The notes beneath the pieces are model-generated. The model ran no database searches. It was not told the DNA's origin and saw only the letters and a program-made list of their open reading frames with translations. A stretch of 64,000 nucleotides of DNA. Source: Liriodendron chinense (taxonomy: Eukaryota > Streptophyta > Magnoliopsida > Magnoliales > Magnoliaceae). The translations under genes and the position numbers were made by a program. Of the stretch, positions 10,228 to 21,058 are shown in pieces. Position 1 is the stretch's first letter. Each line of letters opens with the position of its first letter. The stretch lies in assembly GCA_003013855.2 (NCBI GenBank), contig ML058392.1, positions 1,922,001 through 1,986,000 on the forward strand, read 5' to 3'.

Positions 10228-11198
10228 AAAACTTGTTCGCTTCCCCAAGTGTAGGGTTGCGATGTAGTAATAAACTCGGTAATACCGAGGTCGATCCACA
10301 GGGAGTTATGTAGGATGTCACAAACTCATCCACAAGTTTCTATTGAAGCTAACAATCAAAGTTTGAATAGAATGTGCGTGTTTAATAGTTTAAGCCAAAT
10401 TGAATGTAAACAAGTATAAGAAGGCACTAGGAGTTCGAGGATCCACTTGTAGCAATCCTCGATGTTTAATCCTCTGTGGTTTCCCATTCTCTCAACTAGA
10501 ATCACCAGTCAGTTCTATCTAGTTGGATGATAGAACTGTTAAACCAGAAGTCTGTAACATGTAGTTCTGTGCACAAAGTTCACTCAACTCTAGGCTGATC
10601 TGAGCATGCTCATTGCATAGGTCAATCACCTTTTCTATAGGTCCAATTCCCAACCATAACCATCCTCAAGTCTTCTCACAAGACAAGGCTAGATCATGAT
10701 TTGAACTGGATTCAAATTATATGCACAGTCCATACATATTCCAGATAATCAACCAAAACTAGAACTTTGGCATGAAGCCCCTTTATGAAGAGCTTGGTAC
10801 TAGAGCGCACTCCAATTCCTCAGATCATACAGGTCTAGACCGTTGCAAACAAATTAAGAAGATAAGTAATCCATCCAAACATCCATGAGTCATCACAAGA
10901 CTAAGAGAAATTACTTAAAAACTTGTATAAACTTCAAACCTTAGTTCATAATCATGAATTCCAAACTGAAAACCACTTAACTACGAATTAAAACATCTTG
11001 GATATACTACAAGCTTCACCTCTTAGCCCTAGCTAAGAGGTTTAGCTGCTCATGATCCAAGGAAACATGAAACAACTACAAAAAGCATAAAAACAGCAAA
11101 GCAAACCAAAAGGAGTTGTGAAACTCCAATCTTCACTTTCACAGCCTCCAACCTCGCTTGAACCCTTCTAGGATGCCCTAGGAACGATCCCTAGGTGT

Positions 11199-11208
11199 CC
11201 TTTTATAG
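11199..11208 (-). promoter_or_regulatory. TATA box of element A 5' LTR
   Basis: CTATAAAAGG on the minus strand, about 630 bp from the LTR start and about 105 bp downstream of the palindromic array. Confidence 0.8.
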
Positions 11209-11311
11209 TCTGGAAGCTCCACAACTTCGGAAGAATCGAGAACTTGCGTAACACTTACGCAGCGCAGAGAAAATCGGGATGAAATTAGAAATTTCTAACT
11301 TCTTTCGCACA

Positions 11312-11575
11312 GCCGACCGGTCATGACCGGTCGGCCTCAATAAACAACCACTCCAGCAAGCATGCCCGACCGGTCAAGACCGGTCGGGCCTATTTATCTT
11401 CAGTCCAGCAATGATGTCCGACCGGTCAAGACCGGTCGGACGTTTCTTCTTATGTTACAGCAGCCATGGCCGACCGGTCATGACCGGTCGGCCTTCCTTA
11501 GTACCTCCAAACACGTATGGCTGACCGATCACTGACCGGTCTGGCTTCCTTGGCCGACCAGTCACGACCGGTCAG
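11312..11575. repeat. Array of six palindromic GACCGGTC pairs in U3 (element A 5' LTR)
   Basis: Same six units as 2554-2817. One visible change is GACCGATC replacing GACCGGTC in the fifth unit. Located directly upstream of TATA. Confidence 0.9.
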
Positions 11576-11866
11576 CTCTTTTTTCTTCTTGTTTTCATCC
11601 TTTCTTTCTTCTGCTTTCTTTTCTTCTTTACTTCTTTCTTTCTTTTCTTCTTTGGTCCTCAAACGTTCTTCATCAGAATGATCCCAAGTGAACCCTTTTC
11701 GTCTTCAATTGAATGGAATTCCCTCTCAGTCCTGTAGTCACAAAATATGCATTGGGTTAGCCTACAAACCATACAAACCTTGCACAATGAGTGATGAATT
11801 GGGGTTAGAATATGCACAATTAAGAGCTCAACAATAGGTCACTAGACCAAGGGCCAATATGGTGCA

Positions 11867-11946
11867 ACCGGTCTAGACAGATCAGCCAACAGGTCGGGCA
11901 CCTCTCGGGACTCTTTGGACCTCTGCTAGACTGGTCTAGACCAGTC
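11867..11946. repeat. GGTCTAGACC palindromes in LTR B U3
   Basis: ACCGGTCTAGAC occurs at 11867-11878, and an 18-bp perfect palindrome GACTGGTCTAGACCAGTC at 11929-11946. They occupy the position of the GACCGGTC arrays in the related LTRs, upstream of TATA at 12071. Confidence 0.75.
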
Positions 11947-12070
11947 GGCCAACAGGTAGCCAGTGTAATTTGCTGAAATTCAACTTCCTCAACAAGCTCC
12001 GACTTTTTAGGCGCAAGTACGTAAGTATTGCACAATTCTGGAAGATTCTGAGGCGGTAAGGCCTCTCTAC

Positions 12071-12079
12071 TATAAAAGG
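12071..12079 (+). promoter_or_regulatory. TATA box of LTR B
   Basis: TATAAAAGG followed by ACACCTAGGG, matching the TATA environment of element A's LTRs. Confidence 0.75.
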
Positions 12080-14186
12080 ACACCTAGGGGTGGATCTAAA
12101 GACATCAGAGAAGGCTAAGGAAGTCGTGGGAGGTGAAGGAGATCGCTGTGGAGCGTCTGCAACTCCTCCAAACTCGATTTTTCTATGTTTTTCATTACTT
12201 TCCTTTGAGTTTTAGTTTAACCTATTAATGGTTGGCTAAACCTCTTAACTAGGGCTAAGAGGTGAAGTTTTAGTTGTTTGCAATGTTCAATTCGAATTCG
12301 TTCAAGTAGTTTTGGGTTTTATGAAGAACACTTCTAGTTCTAGTTTGAAATAAAATTAGTATTTTTAGTTAATCTTCTATCTCTTGTGATTTCTCTTACA
12401 TGGGATGTTTTGATTACTGAAATTGCTTAATGGGGTGTTGACTGATAGGATTTTGGGTTGTAGAGATCCTAGATTCATCATGATATGTTGGATGCTAGAG
12501 GATCTTACAAACTAAGTTTTCTAAGGGCTTATCTAGAACTAAACTAGAAGGGGTTCTTATCTTTTGATTTAATCTGAGATAGATGTTTATGTATTGATTT
12601 TAGTTCAATAAAAGTTCAATTCATGCTTCTAAATCAAGTCTAATGACAAGGTTTGAGGAAAAATCATGAATGTGATCTTACTTGTTTCGTGAAGGATTGG
12701 GTTGTGTGAGTGAATACACCCAATGCCTTAGTTGATTATAAGAGGACCATATCAGTGGATGATTCATCTATGTTAGATGCATTATGATGATTTGATTGCT
12801 CTATATTCTGATTGGATAGGTATAAAACTCCGATTCCAATTGTGTTATTGGCTTGAATGCTTTGTATTGGCATTGTGAATGATTATTAGTGGATCCTTAG
12901 CGCTCTAGTGTTTATTTCCCTAATTTAAGTATAAAATAGATAGTTTTATGTTCTTAATTTTCACCCATCGATACAAATCTGAATTTAGCCCATCCTAGTT
13001 CTAAAACTTAGAATTGTTACGACAATCCTTGAGGATCGACCTCGGTCTTACCGAAAATTATTACTACATCGCAGCCTTGCACTTGAGGCGAGTGAACACT
13101 TAAATAAACGATTTAGCCATTTGATTATATATGTGTTGGGGCTCAAAATATCAATAATGATAAAAGAAGAAGTGACGAATCGAATACATCAGTCAAAGTC
13201 AGCAACAGCCCCATAAGCAGTCAGAAAAACAGTAGAGCGTCGATGCGGTCCTAGCTTAAGCCGCTCGCGCAATCACGCCCAGAACTAAAATCTATCATTC
13301 CGGAGTAGATCTAGACATACGTATTACCGCGAAATGATTTGGAATGCCCAAAAACCCTTAACCTTCAAATTTGGATGCCATGTGATACATATTTCTGTCT
13401 GCGCACCCCAAAGTACGTTTCCCCTGCTAGGAGCCAACTAAAGGATTCGAATTGGGGATAAACTATCGAAATTAACAGCATTTGACCATTCGCCAACTGA
13501 CATGTTTATTCAATAACATCATTAAAAGCTAAAAGTGCTCTACCGCCAGTGACTTTGATCCCAGAAAAGGTAGCTATACATTGAACAGTCGGAGCCTAAA
13601 ACTCGAATTTTTCTATGTCTGGGAACAGATACCAGTGAAGAGATCACTTTCAGTCAGAGGATGACTGCGAAAGCAATATACGTTCGAAGAAAATGGTACG
13701 TCATAAAAATTTATACCAAGTCACGATTCCGAGAAGTCCAAGATCATCCAATTTCGAATTGTAACGAATGAGATATGAGTCGTTCACCGAAGACCATATA
13801 TTATAGATGGCATTGATCACTTGCGGCTCACTTTTGAAGATAAAATAGGCTTCTAAAGATTATCATGATAGTTCCATTGCATAAATCACAGAAATAGCTT
13901 TTTGACTAGTATAAGAGCATCTAGAACGGATCTATAACGAACGAGTTATGGTCATTTTCGTGGAGACGCGCAAGTGCAGAATAACATGCGCTCGGTCGAA
14001 AATGCTGAAAAATTCTAAGTTTGAAAGCTAATAAGAGGGACATGCGCTCCAGGCATGTCCACATGCGCCCGGAGCTCCTTTTCCCCACTCCAAGAGGCAC
14101 ATGCACCTGGGGCATCCCACATGTGCTCGGGGCTAGCCACATGCGCCCAAAAACTCTCCTCGTGGACCTGGACCCGATTAGTAGAC

Positions 14187-14194
14187 TATAAATA
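14187..14194 (+). promoter_or_regulatory. TATA box of element D 5' LTR
   Basis: TATAAATA in gactataaataccccttg, conserved at 25554-25561 in the partner LTR. Confidence 0.75.
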
Positions 14195-14236
14195 CCCCTT
14201 GTTGACCTCAGTAGAAAGAGAGGAGAGAAAGAAGAA

Positions 14237-14240
<4 letters not shown>

Positions 14241-14285
<45 letters not shown>
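14241..14285 (+). repeat. (GA)n microsatellite in element D 5' LTR
   Basis: Uninterrupted GA run about 45 bp long, starting about 50 bp after TATA and so probably in the transcribed leader. The partner LTR has a shorter run (25608-25638). Confidence 0.9.
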
Positions 14286-14286
<1 letters not shown>

Positions 14287-14480
14287 ATGCGCCCACTCTC
14301 TCCCATCTCCTCCCACATGCGCCCACTCTCTCCCATCTTCCCCCACATGCACCCATTCTCTCCATCTCCCTCATACATGCACCCACTCTCTCCTATCTTC
14401 CCCCACATGCACCCACTCTCTCCCTTCAACCCCCACATGCACCCACTCCTTCCCAATCCGACATGCGCCCACTTCCACAT
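14286..14480 (+). repeat. Degenerate CATGCGCCCACTCTCTCCC tandem repeat (D 5' LTR)
   Basis: About six units of 27-31 bp, each beginning CATG(C/T)(G/A)CCCA and rich in CTCTCCC, directly follow the GA tract. They create long but meaningless open frames on both strands. The partner LTR has fewer units (25640-25800). Confidence 0.8.
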
Positions 14481-16354
14481 GCGCCTGTCTCCCCTCTACA
14501 TGTGCCTGACGAAACTCTGCCTGCACTGCACTGCACATCTATCTGCACTGCACTGCACTACATACCTACACCTGCACTACACACCTGCACCACATAATGT
14601 GTCTACAAATTATGTTTTCTCTTACTTTAAGTTATTTATGTAAATAAGGAAGTACCCCCCATTTAGATTCAATAAAAATACTAAAAAATTAAATTTTCAA
14701 CAATAAAGATTTTGATTTTCCATCCAAAGTACAAATCGCAACTTTTTGGCACTCCGCAAAAAGTTTGCATTTTGATTAGAGGGGTTTTCTTCGAATCTAA
14801 ACCAGCCAAAAAAATCTGAAATACCATAATTATGCTAAAACACCAAAGTTCGGTGAAATATTCATGATATTTTATAGTCGATCTGTAGATATATCAAAAA
14901 TTCATATTTTTACTTAGAATTTTCAGGTAGCAAAATGACCAGCATATCGTTTTATTGAAAATTTGTATAGAAATTAAGCTGTGACTAGATAATATTGCTT
15001 GCTCCATGCATTAACACCCATCTTGTTTAATCTGGCATTCATCCATGCTTAATCTAGGATTCATCTCGCTTGATCCAGCACTCATCTCTGCTTAATCTAG
15101 CACTCATCTCTACTTAATCTAGCATTTACCTTACTTAACTCGACATGTATTCAACCTCACATGGCTTACATACTATGGTATTCTCATATACATTCATTCT
15201 CACATGACATATCTTATATTGTATCTATCACACACAATCAATCTCATATGATATATATTCTATCGCGTTCATCGTGCATCAAAGATCCCTTGCCTTGTCA
15301 CAATTAATGTCCCGCACATTTATGTATGTGTGAGTAGGTTCTTTACTTATCTCTCATTGCGGATTAGCTATCAACAAAGGTGCAGGACCACGATCGCTTC
15401 TGAAGATGAGTCAATAGAGTCCGGCCTGATTTGACAACTGATTACAAGAATTTTGTATCGATTATGTTCATTGCACAATTAGGTTTTAGCCCAGATTGAG
15501 GCTCAAGACTAACCAAAAGGGACTATGGTTACTATTAGAAACCGTGATCAAAGAGTTCCAAGAGTACTCAAAATATCCTGCTATGGACTACCATTATAAA
15601 AAGTCCGTCAGTTGAGTTGATGAGGTAGTTGCGGAATGCCTTCTCAAGGTCACCCATCATAAAAATACGGGCGCGGGCCTTGGGTCGTGCCGACCAACAT
15701 TCGATACTCGTGTATTCCAGCGATCAATGACCCAGAGTTACACCACTCGATTAAAAATCCTAACAGTCCCTCAACTCGGACAATCCGAAAGAAAATGGGA
15801 TATAAACATCTGACTTGTCTGAAAACATGGCTCAGTCCATAATAAGAAAACAAATAGGTCTCTACGACCATGAACTCAAAGACCATATTCCCTGATGACT
15901 TAGTCACCTGCTCGATCTATCCGGTCCTTTTCTCGAATACTCCATCTATTGTACAACTATCATTCACAATGGAGCTTTGTCGCTTTGTGCCGTGGTTTTC
16001 TCCCACAAGGGTTTCTACGTAAAAATCTTTGTGTTCACTATGGTGTGCATGATTTAGATTGATATTTCGTCATTTGTTTTATTTAAATCTATCTATAATG
16101 TATGCATTCATTTACTTTTACCTTTTAATCAAGGGTGATCATCCATCAATGTAATTAAAGGCTCATATCAGATCACAATCTGAAATGTAAAATATCTCAA
16201 AATCTCTGGAATAAAATTCGCCTTGTGATATCTCTTTTCGTTTATACTTTGTGATTGCTTATGATTGTCTATGGATGTCTCTATACTACAAAATTCCCTA
16301 AAATAACGAAACACAGAAAAAACTGTCATGAGCATTTTTCTAGTTTTAACAAAC

Positions 16355-16373
16355 TGGTGACTCTACTGGGGAT
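16355..16373 (+). promoter_or_regulatory. Element D primer binding site (tRNA-Arg type)
   Basis: TGGTGACTCTACTGGGGAT lies three bases after the 5' LTR and is complementary to a plant tRNA-Arg(ACG)-like 3' end with a mismatch or so. This PBS is characteristic of Tat/Ogre-type elements. Confidence 0.75.
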
Positions 16374-17975
16374 TGAACATACCAGAATCTCCGGTTAATT
16401 CTGAGTAAAAGAAACCTTCTAAGATTAATCATTTGTGAACACGAATGTATGCGTAAGAAAGTTACCGCAAGGAGAAATGTTCGGCGCCTTTACAGGCGTC
16501 AAACTGGCGACTCTCAACAGGAACATTCTTCTCTTCATCTTTAAGGCAAAAGCATTTGAAATTGAAGTTTCCAAAACTTAAAAATATATATATATAAATA
16601 AAACCTAAAGTTTTCAAAAAGATAGCATAAGCATGTGTATTCCTATTGCGCATTTAGTTTCATGTCTAACTTTTATTGCGACTTGTAAGGTCGTGCACTT
16701 TCTACATCTAGTTGTAATATGCTCTAATGGACATGTAATTGTGCAGTGAAAGCTAGCGAAAATACTGACCCTAAGAACAGGAGAAATGACGTCTGTACTT
16801 ATCTTTTTTGTAACTGGAGGATTTCGCTTTTCGCATTTCACTGTAACAACACCAACCACTTCCAAGTCTAGCTAACAGCTAACTCGAAGCCGCAAACAGC
16901 TAAGGACATGAAGAAAACAACGATGAAGGCACCATACTAGAAGACCATTGTGGTCAAGGCATGCCGCGCCATAAAAAAGCAACGGCAACCAGCACAAGTT
17001 AGCAGCACTTCCACCACTAACCAGACTACTGCAATGAGGCCATAGAAGTTCACATGTTCAGTTGGTAGCTTTCCAGCTCTCTTGGAAGTGAACCACCTAG
17101 ACCAGGTGCAGATCAAGCCAACTATGCAAAAAAAAAAGTCACAAAAGTAAGAGGAGATTGTCATTGAGACCAATCAGATGAAATCAAGGCCGATTCGTGA
17201 GGAGTGGCCAGTACAGGTCGTAATGGTGTAGATAATTGAAGGCGAAGAGCCGATCAAACAAGATGTTGAACCGTTAACGACTCAGGAGCAATCAACGAAT
17301 TGACCCAAGCTCAGAGTGATTTATCGAAGTGAGTGAAGGAGATCCAGGATGCCTTAGCCACCCCGATCACATAAAGAATAGCCGGTAGTGCCACTTCGCC
17401 CACTCGACAATCGACGGAAGAATCACAGGGGGCAGATCAGGCCATTTATACAGAAAATAATTGAAGATACGGTTGAAACGATCGTCCCCAAAGCCATTCT
17501 GACAAAGCAAAAGCCGACACGTGAGGGGCGATCAATGCCGGACGCAATGGTTTAGGTGGTCCAAGACGAAGAATTGTTTGAACAAACTAATTAACCGCCA
17601 GCGATCTAAGAATAAATTGATGAGCTAGTTCAAGATTCAGAATGACTTAGCAAAATAGTTTAAGGACATTCATGATGCTCTGGCAATCCTGATAGTGCAG
17701 GGGGCCACTCAAAACACCATTTTTGCCCAAGATATCACAGGGGGCAAGTAACGGGTTTCCTCATCAAGCGAATGAGCCAGTGAAGTGGCGGTCAATTTCA
17801 TAGCCAGAGAAGCAGCCAAAGCAACTTCAACTTGATAATCAAAGTAACAATCAAAGAAACTACCGACTTGAAAACTAAAAGAGCGGAAGGAAAAGAAAAT
17901 TGTTGGCTGACTCGCTAGGCCCCGTAAGTGCTAGATGCTCGGGTGAACCCTATCGACTCAGTATCATTCAAAATA
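16374..17975 (+). other. Element D internal region, first part, noncoding
   Basis: No open frame longer than about 83 codons and no recognised motif. A segment at about 17174-17370 recurs imperfectly at about 17507-17700. Both contain ccgA(t/c)(t/a)cgtgagg, a gaagA..TTg-type stretch and ccaagctcagagtga/ttcaagattcagaatga. In one frame the repeated part reads like a short coiled segment with several stops, possibly relic gag, but this is not convincing. Confidence 0.5.
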
Positions 17976-18221
17976 TACCCTTACACTCCGGGTCTAAACA
18001 AGTTGAGAAATAAATATACCCTTACACTTCAGGTCTAAACGAGTTGAGAAATAAATGTACCCTTACACTCCAGGTCTAAACGAGTTGAGAAGTAAATGTA
18101 CCCTTACACTTCGGGTCTAAACGAGTTGAGAAATAAATGTACACTTACACTCCGAGTCTATATGAGTTGAGAAATAAATATACCCTTATGCTCCAGGTCT
18201 AAACGAGTCGAGAAATTCTAA
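17976..18221 (+). repeat. 41-bp tandem repeat, six copies
   Basis: Each unit starts TACCCTTACACTCC(or TT)GGGTCTAAAC and ends GAGTTGAGAAATAAAT. Six consecutive units in D's internal region carry a few substitutions. Confidence 0.9.
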
Positions 18222-18471
18222 AATACCCCAGGCTATAGGGTCTAAACTGAACCATACAGCCTCCAGGTTATGAGGATAAACTGAACCATATAGCCTCCAG
18301 GTTATGAGGATAAATTGAACCATATCCCTCCAACAAGTTATGAGGTTAAACTGTGCTATCGCTCTAACTAGTTATGAGGATAAACTGAACCAAATCCCTC
18401 TAAGGTATGAGGTTAAACTGCACTAGATTCCTCTAGGGTATGAGGCTAAACTACACCAGATCCCTCCAGAG
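18222..18471 (+). repeat. Second tandem repeat (GGTTATGAGGATAAACTGAACCATA)n-like
   Basis: About six irregular units of 33-40 bp contain TATGAGG(A/T)TAAACTG and CCTCCA. They directly follow the 41-bp array and are interrupted at 18471 by solo LTR S1. After S1 the same word continues (tatgaggttaaactgaacc at 19901), which confirms S1 as an insertion. Confidence 0.75.
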
Positions 18472-18725
18472 TGTTGAACCTCCAATTTATATATTGCATT
18501 GCCCATTACATCGCATTATATGCATGGTTTGAATGCTTAAAAGGCTCATCTAATGCATGTTTTGTGATTGTAGGAATGAGAGCAGACTTCACCCAATTAG
18601 AGACTAATTAAAAAGAGTCATTTGAAGCCATTGGATGAAGGTTGAAGAAGGACCAAAGAAAGTAGAAAGAGAGGAGAAGAAAGGAAGAAAGAAGCCAAAG
18701 GAGAAAGCAGGAAAAAGCAACCAAG

Positions 18726-18992
18726 ACCAGTCAGTCTGACCGGTCATCCATAGCCAGGACCGTTCATCCGACTGGTCCGACTACTCAACAGAAGAAGACC
18801 AAATTACAAGGCTTGCTGGACTATCCACAACCGATCGTGCGACCGGTCATCCACTGCTCAGACCGGTCAGTCCGACCGTTCCTTGAATTAAAATTTTTGG
18901 ATCGGATTTCTGCAAAACTCGCTGGACTGTTTTGCGTTTTTTAGACCGGTCGTGCGACCAGTCGTCCAGGAGCTCAGACCGGTCATGCGACC
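18726..18992. repeat. GACCGGTC pair array in S1 U3
   Basis: Several pairs of GACCGGTC-like 8-mers separated by 4 bp (for example GACCGGTC-ATGC-GACCGGTC near 18975), some degenerated to GACCGTTC or GACCAGTC. Spacing differs from the 2-bp form in A and G. TATA lies about 95 bp downstream. Confidence 0.85.
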
Positions 18993-19085
18993 GGTCATCT
19001 GCGTAACAGAGCTTGTCCGTGAAGCTCCGATTTTCTCTGCATAATCCGGGATTTCTTGCGCAATCTGGAACCTTCCGCATTATAC

Positions 19086-19092
19086 TATAAAG
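19086..19092 (+). promoter_or_regulatory. TATA box of S1
   Basis: TATAAAG followed by GGACACCTAGGG, the same environment as in element A. Confidence 0.7.
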
Positions 19093-19900
19093 GGACACCT
19101 AGGGCTTCTTCCAGGGGCATCAAAGAAGCTAAGGGACGTCGTGGGAGAGGAAGGAAGTCGTTGTGGAGCGTCTACAACCCTCCAAACTCTGGTTTTTCTA
19201 GTTTTTGTGTTTTCTTATTTGAGTTCTAATGTAGTATGACAATGCTCAGCTAGAATCTCTCAGCTAAGGCTAAGAGGTGATGCTTGTAGCTAATTTCATG
19301 TTTGATTTAGTTTAATTCAAGTAGTTCTAATTCAAGTTTGGATTTTGAATGTTCTAGTTCTTAAAGTTGATAGTTTTAGACGTTTTATGAGAGTTTATGT
19401 GCTCCTGACATGGATTCCTTGCAATTCTCTGAGATTATCATCTTGTGTTTGTTTACATTTGAATTATGGTAACCCTTGACCAGGCCATAGTCCATAGGCA
19501 TGGTTGTTACTCCGAAGGCTATGAGTTCGAATTTTACATGTGTTGAATGGGACTAGAACTTAGAAGTTTAACTTGAGCAGGATTGAATGTGCTTCAAAGC
19601 TTTATTTTCCAACTAGATGAGAGATAGGACTTCTAATATAGTTGTGCTCTATGCTTGGATTTATCGGATTGACACGGGATTGCTACAAGTGGATCCTTGA
19701 ATGCCTTAGTACTTTAAATTACTGTTTTTCATCAAGTTATTGTTTTAGCATAATTATCCCAATTGAATCTTTTATCTATTGCAAACTGAGTTTCTGAAAT
19801 AGTTTGGAACTTGTTTTCCAATTCCCTGTGGATCGACCTCAGTCTTACCGAGTTTTATTACTACATCGCAGCCTTACACTTGAGGCGAGTGAACACAGAG

Positions 19901-20991
19901 TATGAGGTTAAACTGAACCACATGAAGATTAATCAATCAGATCAAATATGAAAGATCCATATCAAAACGAAACCCCCATATGAGAACGAAATCTTTGCAT
20001 CAATCAGATCAAAATGAAATCACAATATCATCGAGAAAGATATCAACATCCCACGAATCAAGTATCTACATCACTCGATCAAACTAAATTTTTAAGTTGT
20101 CCTAATCATTCGACGATGCTAGTATCAATCATGAATTCGAGATGTCTAATCATAATCATATCTTCAGAATTTTCAGATCAATCCAGTCCGATAAGAAGAC
20201 GGTATTATATAGAAGATCCGCATGAGATGCAATGTCTTCATATTATTATTTCATTATGGTCTTCTTGTTATCATTATAACATTCTGGCGTTCTTCTACTC
20301 TATATGAGAGCAATTAAGAGTTGTCGGTCTTTTTTATATATGGTTTCATATGAAAAGGGGCAGAGCATTTTATTATATGTCACTTCACATCGAAGTATCT
20401 ATGACTTTCTCTTATGAATGGTTTCGCAATGAGAGTATACGATTGAGGACTACGGTTAAACGGCCTTCTATATGAATTTCTAGGGCATGATAGTGTTCTT
20501 CAGCAAGATACCTTTATAAATTCAAGTCTTTGTATGTGATGATTATTCCCTTATATGCCTGGTTCCCTAGAGAACATTACTTTGTAAGACTATGAGTCAG
20601 ATACACTGGGGGCAAGCCCAACACACGGTGAAAAGCCCAAGTATAGAGAAGAAATTACCGGGGGCAAGCCAGCAGTCCCAATACAATGCTCCATGTCACG
20701 AGCTTAAACTAAATCTCATATAATACTCTAGGACATGAGTATAAACTGAATCTTCTCTTATAAAGAAATGGCAGACCTGATATTGTATCTTCAAGAGGCA
20801 GCTCTCTGTGTTATATAAGGAATCTGCAGCTCTCCACACCTCTTACGTAATTATTTACTTCTCTATGTCACTTATGGAACAATTCATTTCTCTATGTTGC
20901 ACACGAAGCTACCCATATTTAATATAAGATCGTTCCTTAGTTCACGTCACGAGTATGGGCTATCCTCGGAGTATGAACCATTTCTTTAATC

Positions 20992-21058
<67 letters not shown>

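Larger units (their letters stand above)
1476..11833 (-). mobile_element. Element A: complete Athila-like Ty3/gypsy LTR retrotransposon
   Basis: The two LTRs are both 1600 bp (1476-3075 and 10234-11833) and differ at roughly nine positions by eye, so the insertion is recent. Perfect 5-bp target duplications atagg flank it (1471-1475 and 11834-11838). On the minus strand the order is 5' LTR, tRNA-Asp PBS, leader, gag, protease, RT, RNase H, integrase, long 3' noncoding region, PPT, 3' LTR. The tRNA-Asp PBS, long LTRs, gag type, DLGAS protease and protease-RT-RNaseH-integrase order fit the Athila branch of non-chromodomain Ty3/gypsy elements. No env-like frame lies after integrase and no chromodomain is seen. 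pol carries frameshifts and a stop, so this copy is probably not autonomous. It landed inside the older LTR B. Confidence 0.95.
10234..11833 (-). repeat. Element A 5' LTR
   Basis: 1600 bp, TGTTGAGCTC...GCGAACA on the minus strand, nearly identical to 1476-3075. TSD atagg follows at 11834-11838. This copy would drive transcription of A. TATA is at 11199-11208 and the palindromic array at 11312-11575. Confidence 0.95.
11839..13098 (+). mobile_element. LTR B: truncated Athila-like LTR
   Basis: The plus-strand sequence ends tacatcgcagccttgcactt...GTGAACA, the usual 3' terminus of the Athila-like LTRs here. It has TATAAAAGG at 12071-12079, followed by ACACCTAGGG. The first part of U3 is missing: before element A's insertion only 19 bp (1457-1475) separate it from the K-type LTR. 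No PBS or internal region follows 13098. It is therefore a truncated or solo LTR, disrupted by element A. Confidence 0.8.
13134..16351 (+). repeat. Element D 5' LTR
   Basis: 3218 bp, TGTTGGGGCTC to AGTTTTAACA. It contains TATAAATA (14187-14194), a GA tract and a CATGCGCCCACTCTCTCCC-type repeat cluster. It keeps about 118 bp (about 13630-13750) that are absent from the 3' LTR. Confidence 0.95.
18472..19895 (+). mobile_element. Solo LTR S1, Athila-like
   Basis: 1424 bp, TGTTGAACC...GTGAACA, with perfect TSD cagag (18467-18471 and 19896-19900). The start matches the LTRs of G and E (tgttgaacctccaatttata). U3 has a GACCGGTC array (18726-18992) and TATA at 19086-19092. It formed by LTR-LTR recombination inside element D. 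Confidence 0.95.

Noticed and set aside
14055..14643. Long open frames of His/Pro/Ser or Ser/Leu repeats on both strands (also at 25335-25936)
   Set aside because: They arise from the GA tract and the CATGCGCCCACTCTCTCCC repeats in element D LTRs; they exist in several frames and have no protein-like composition.
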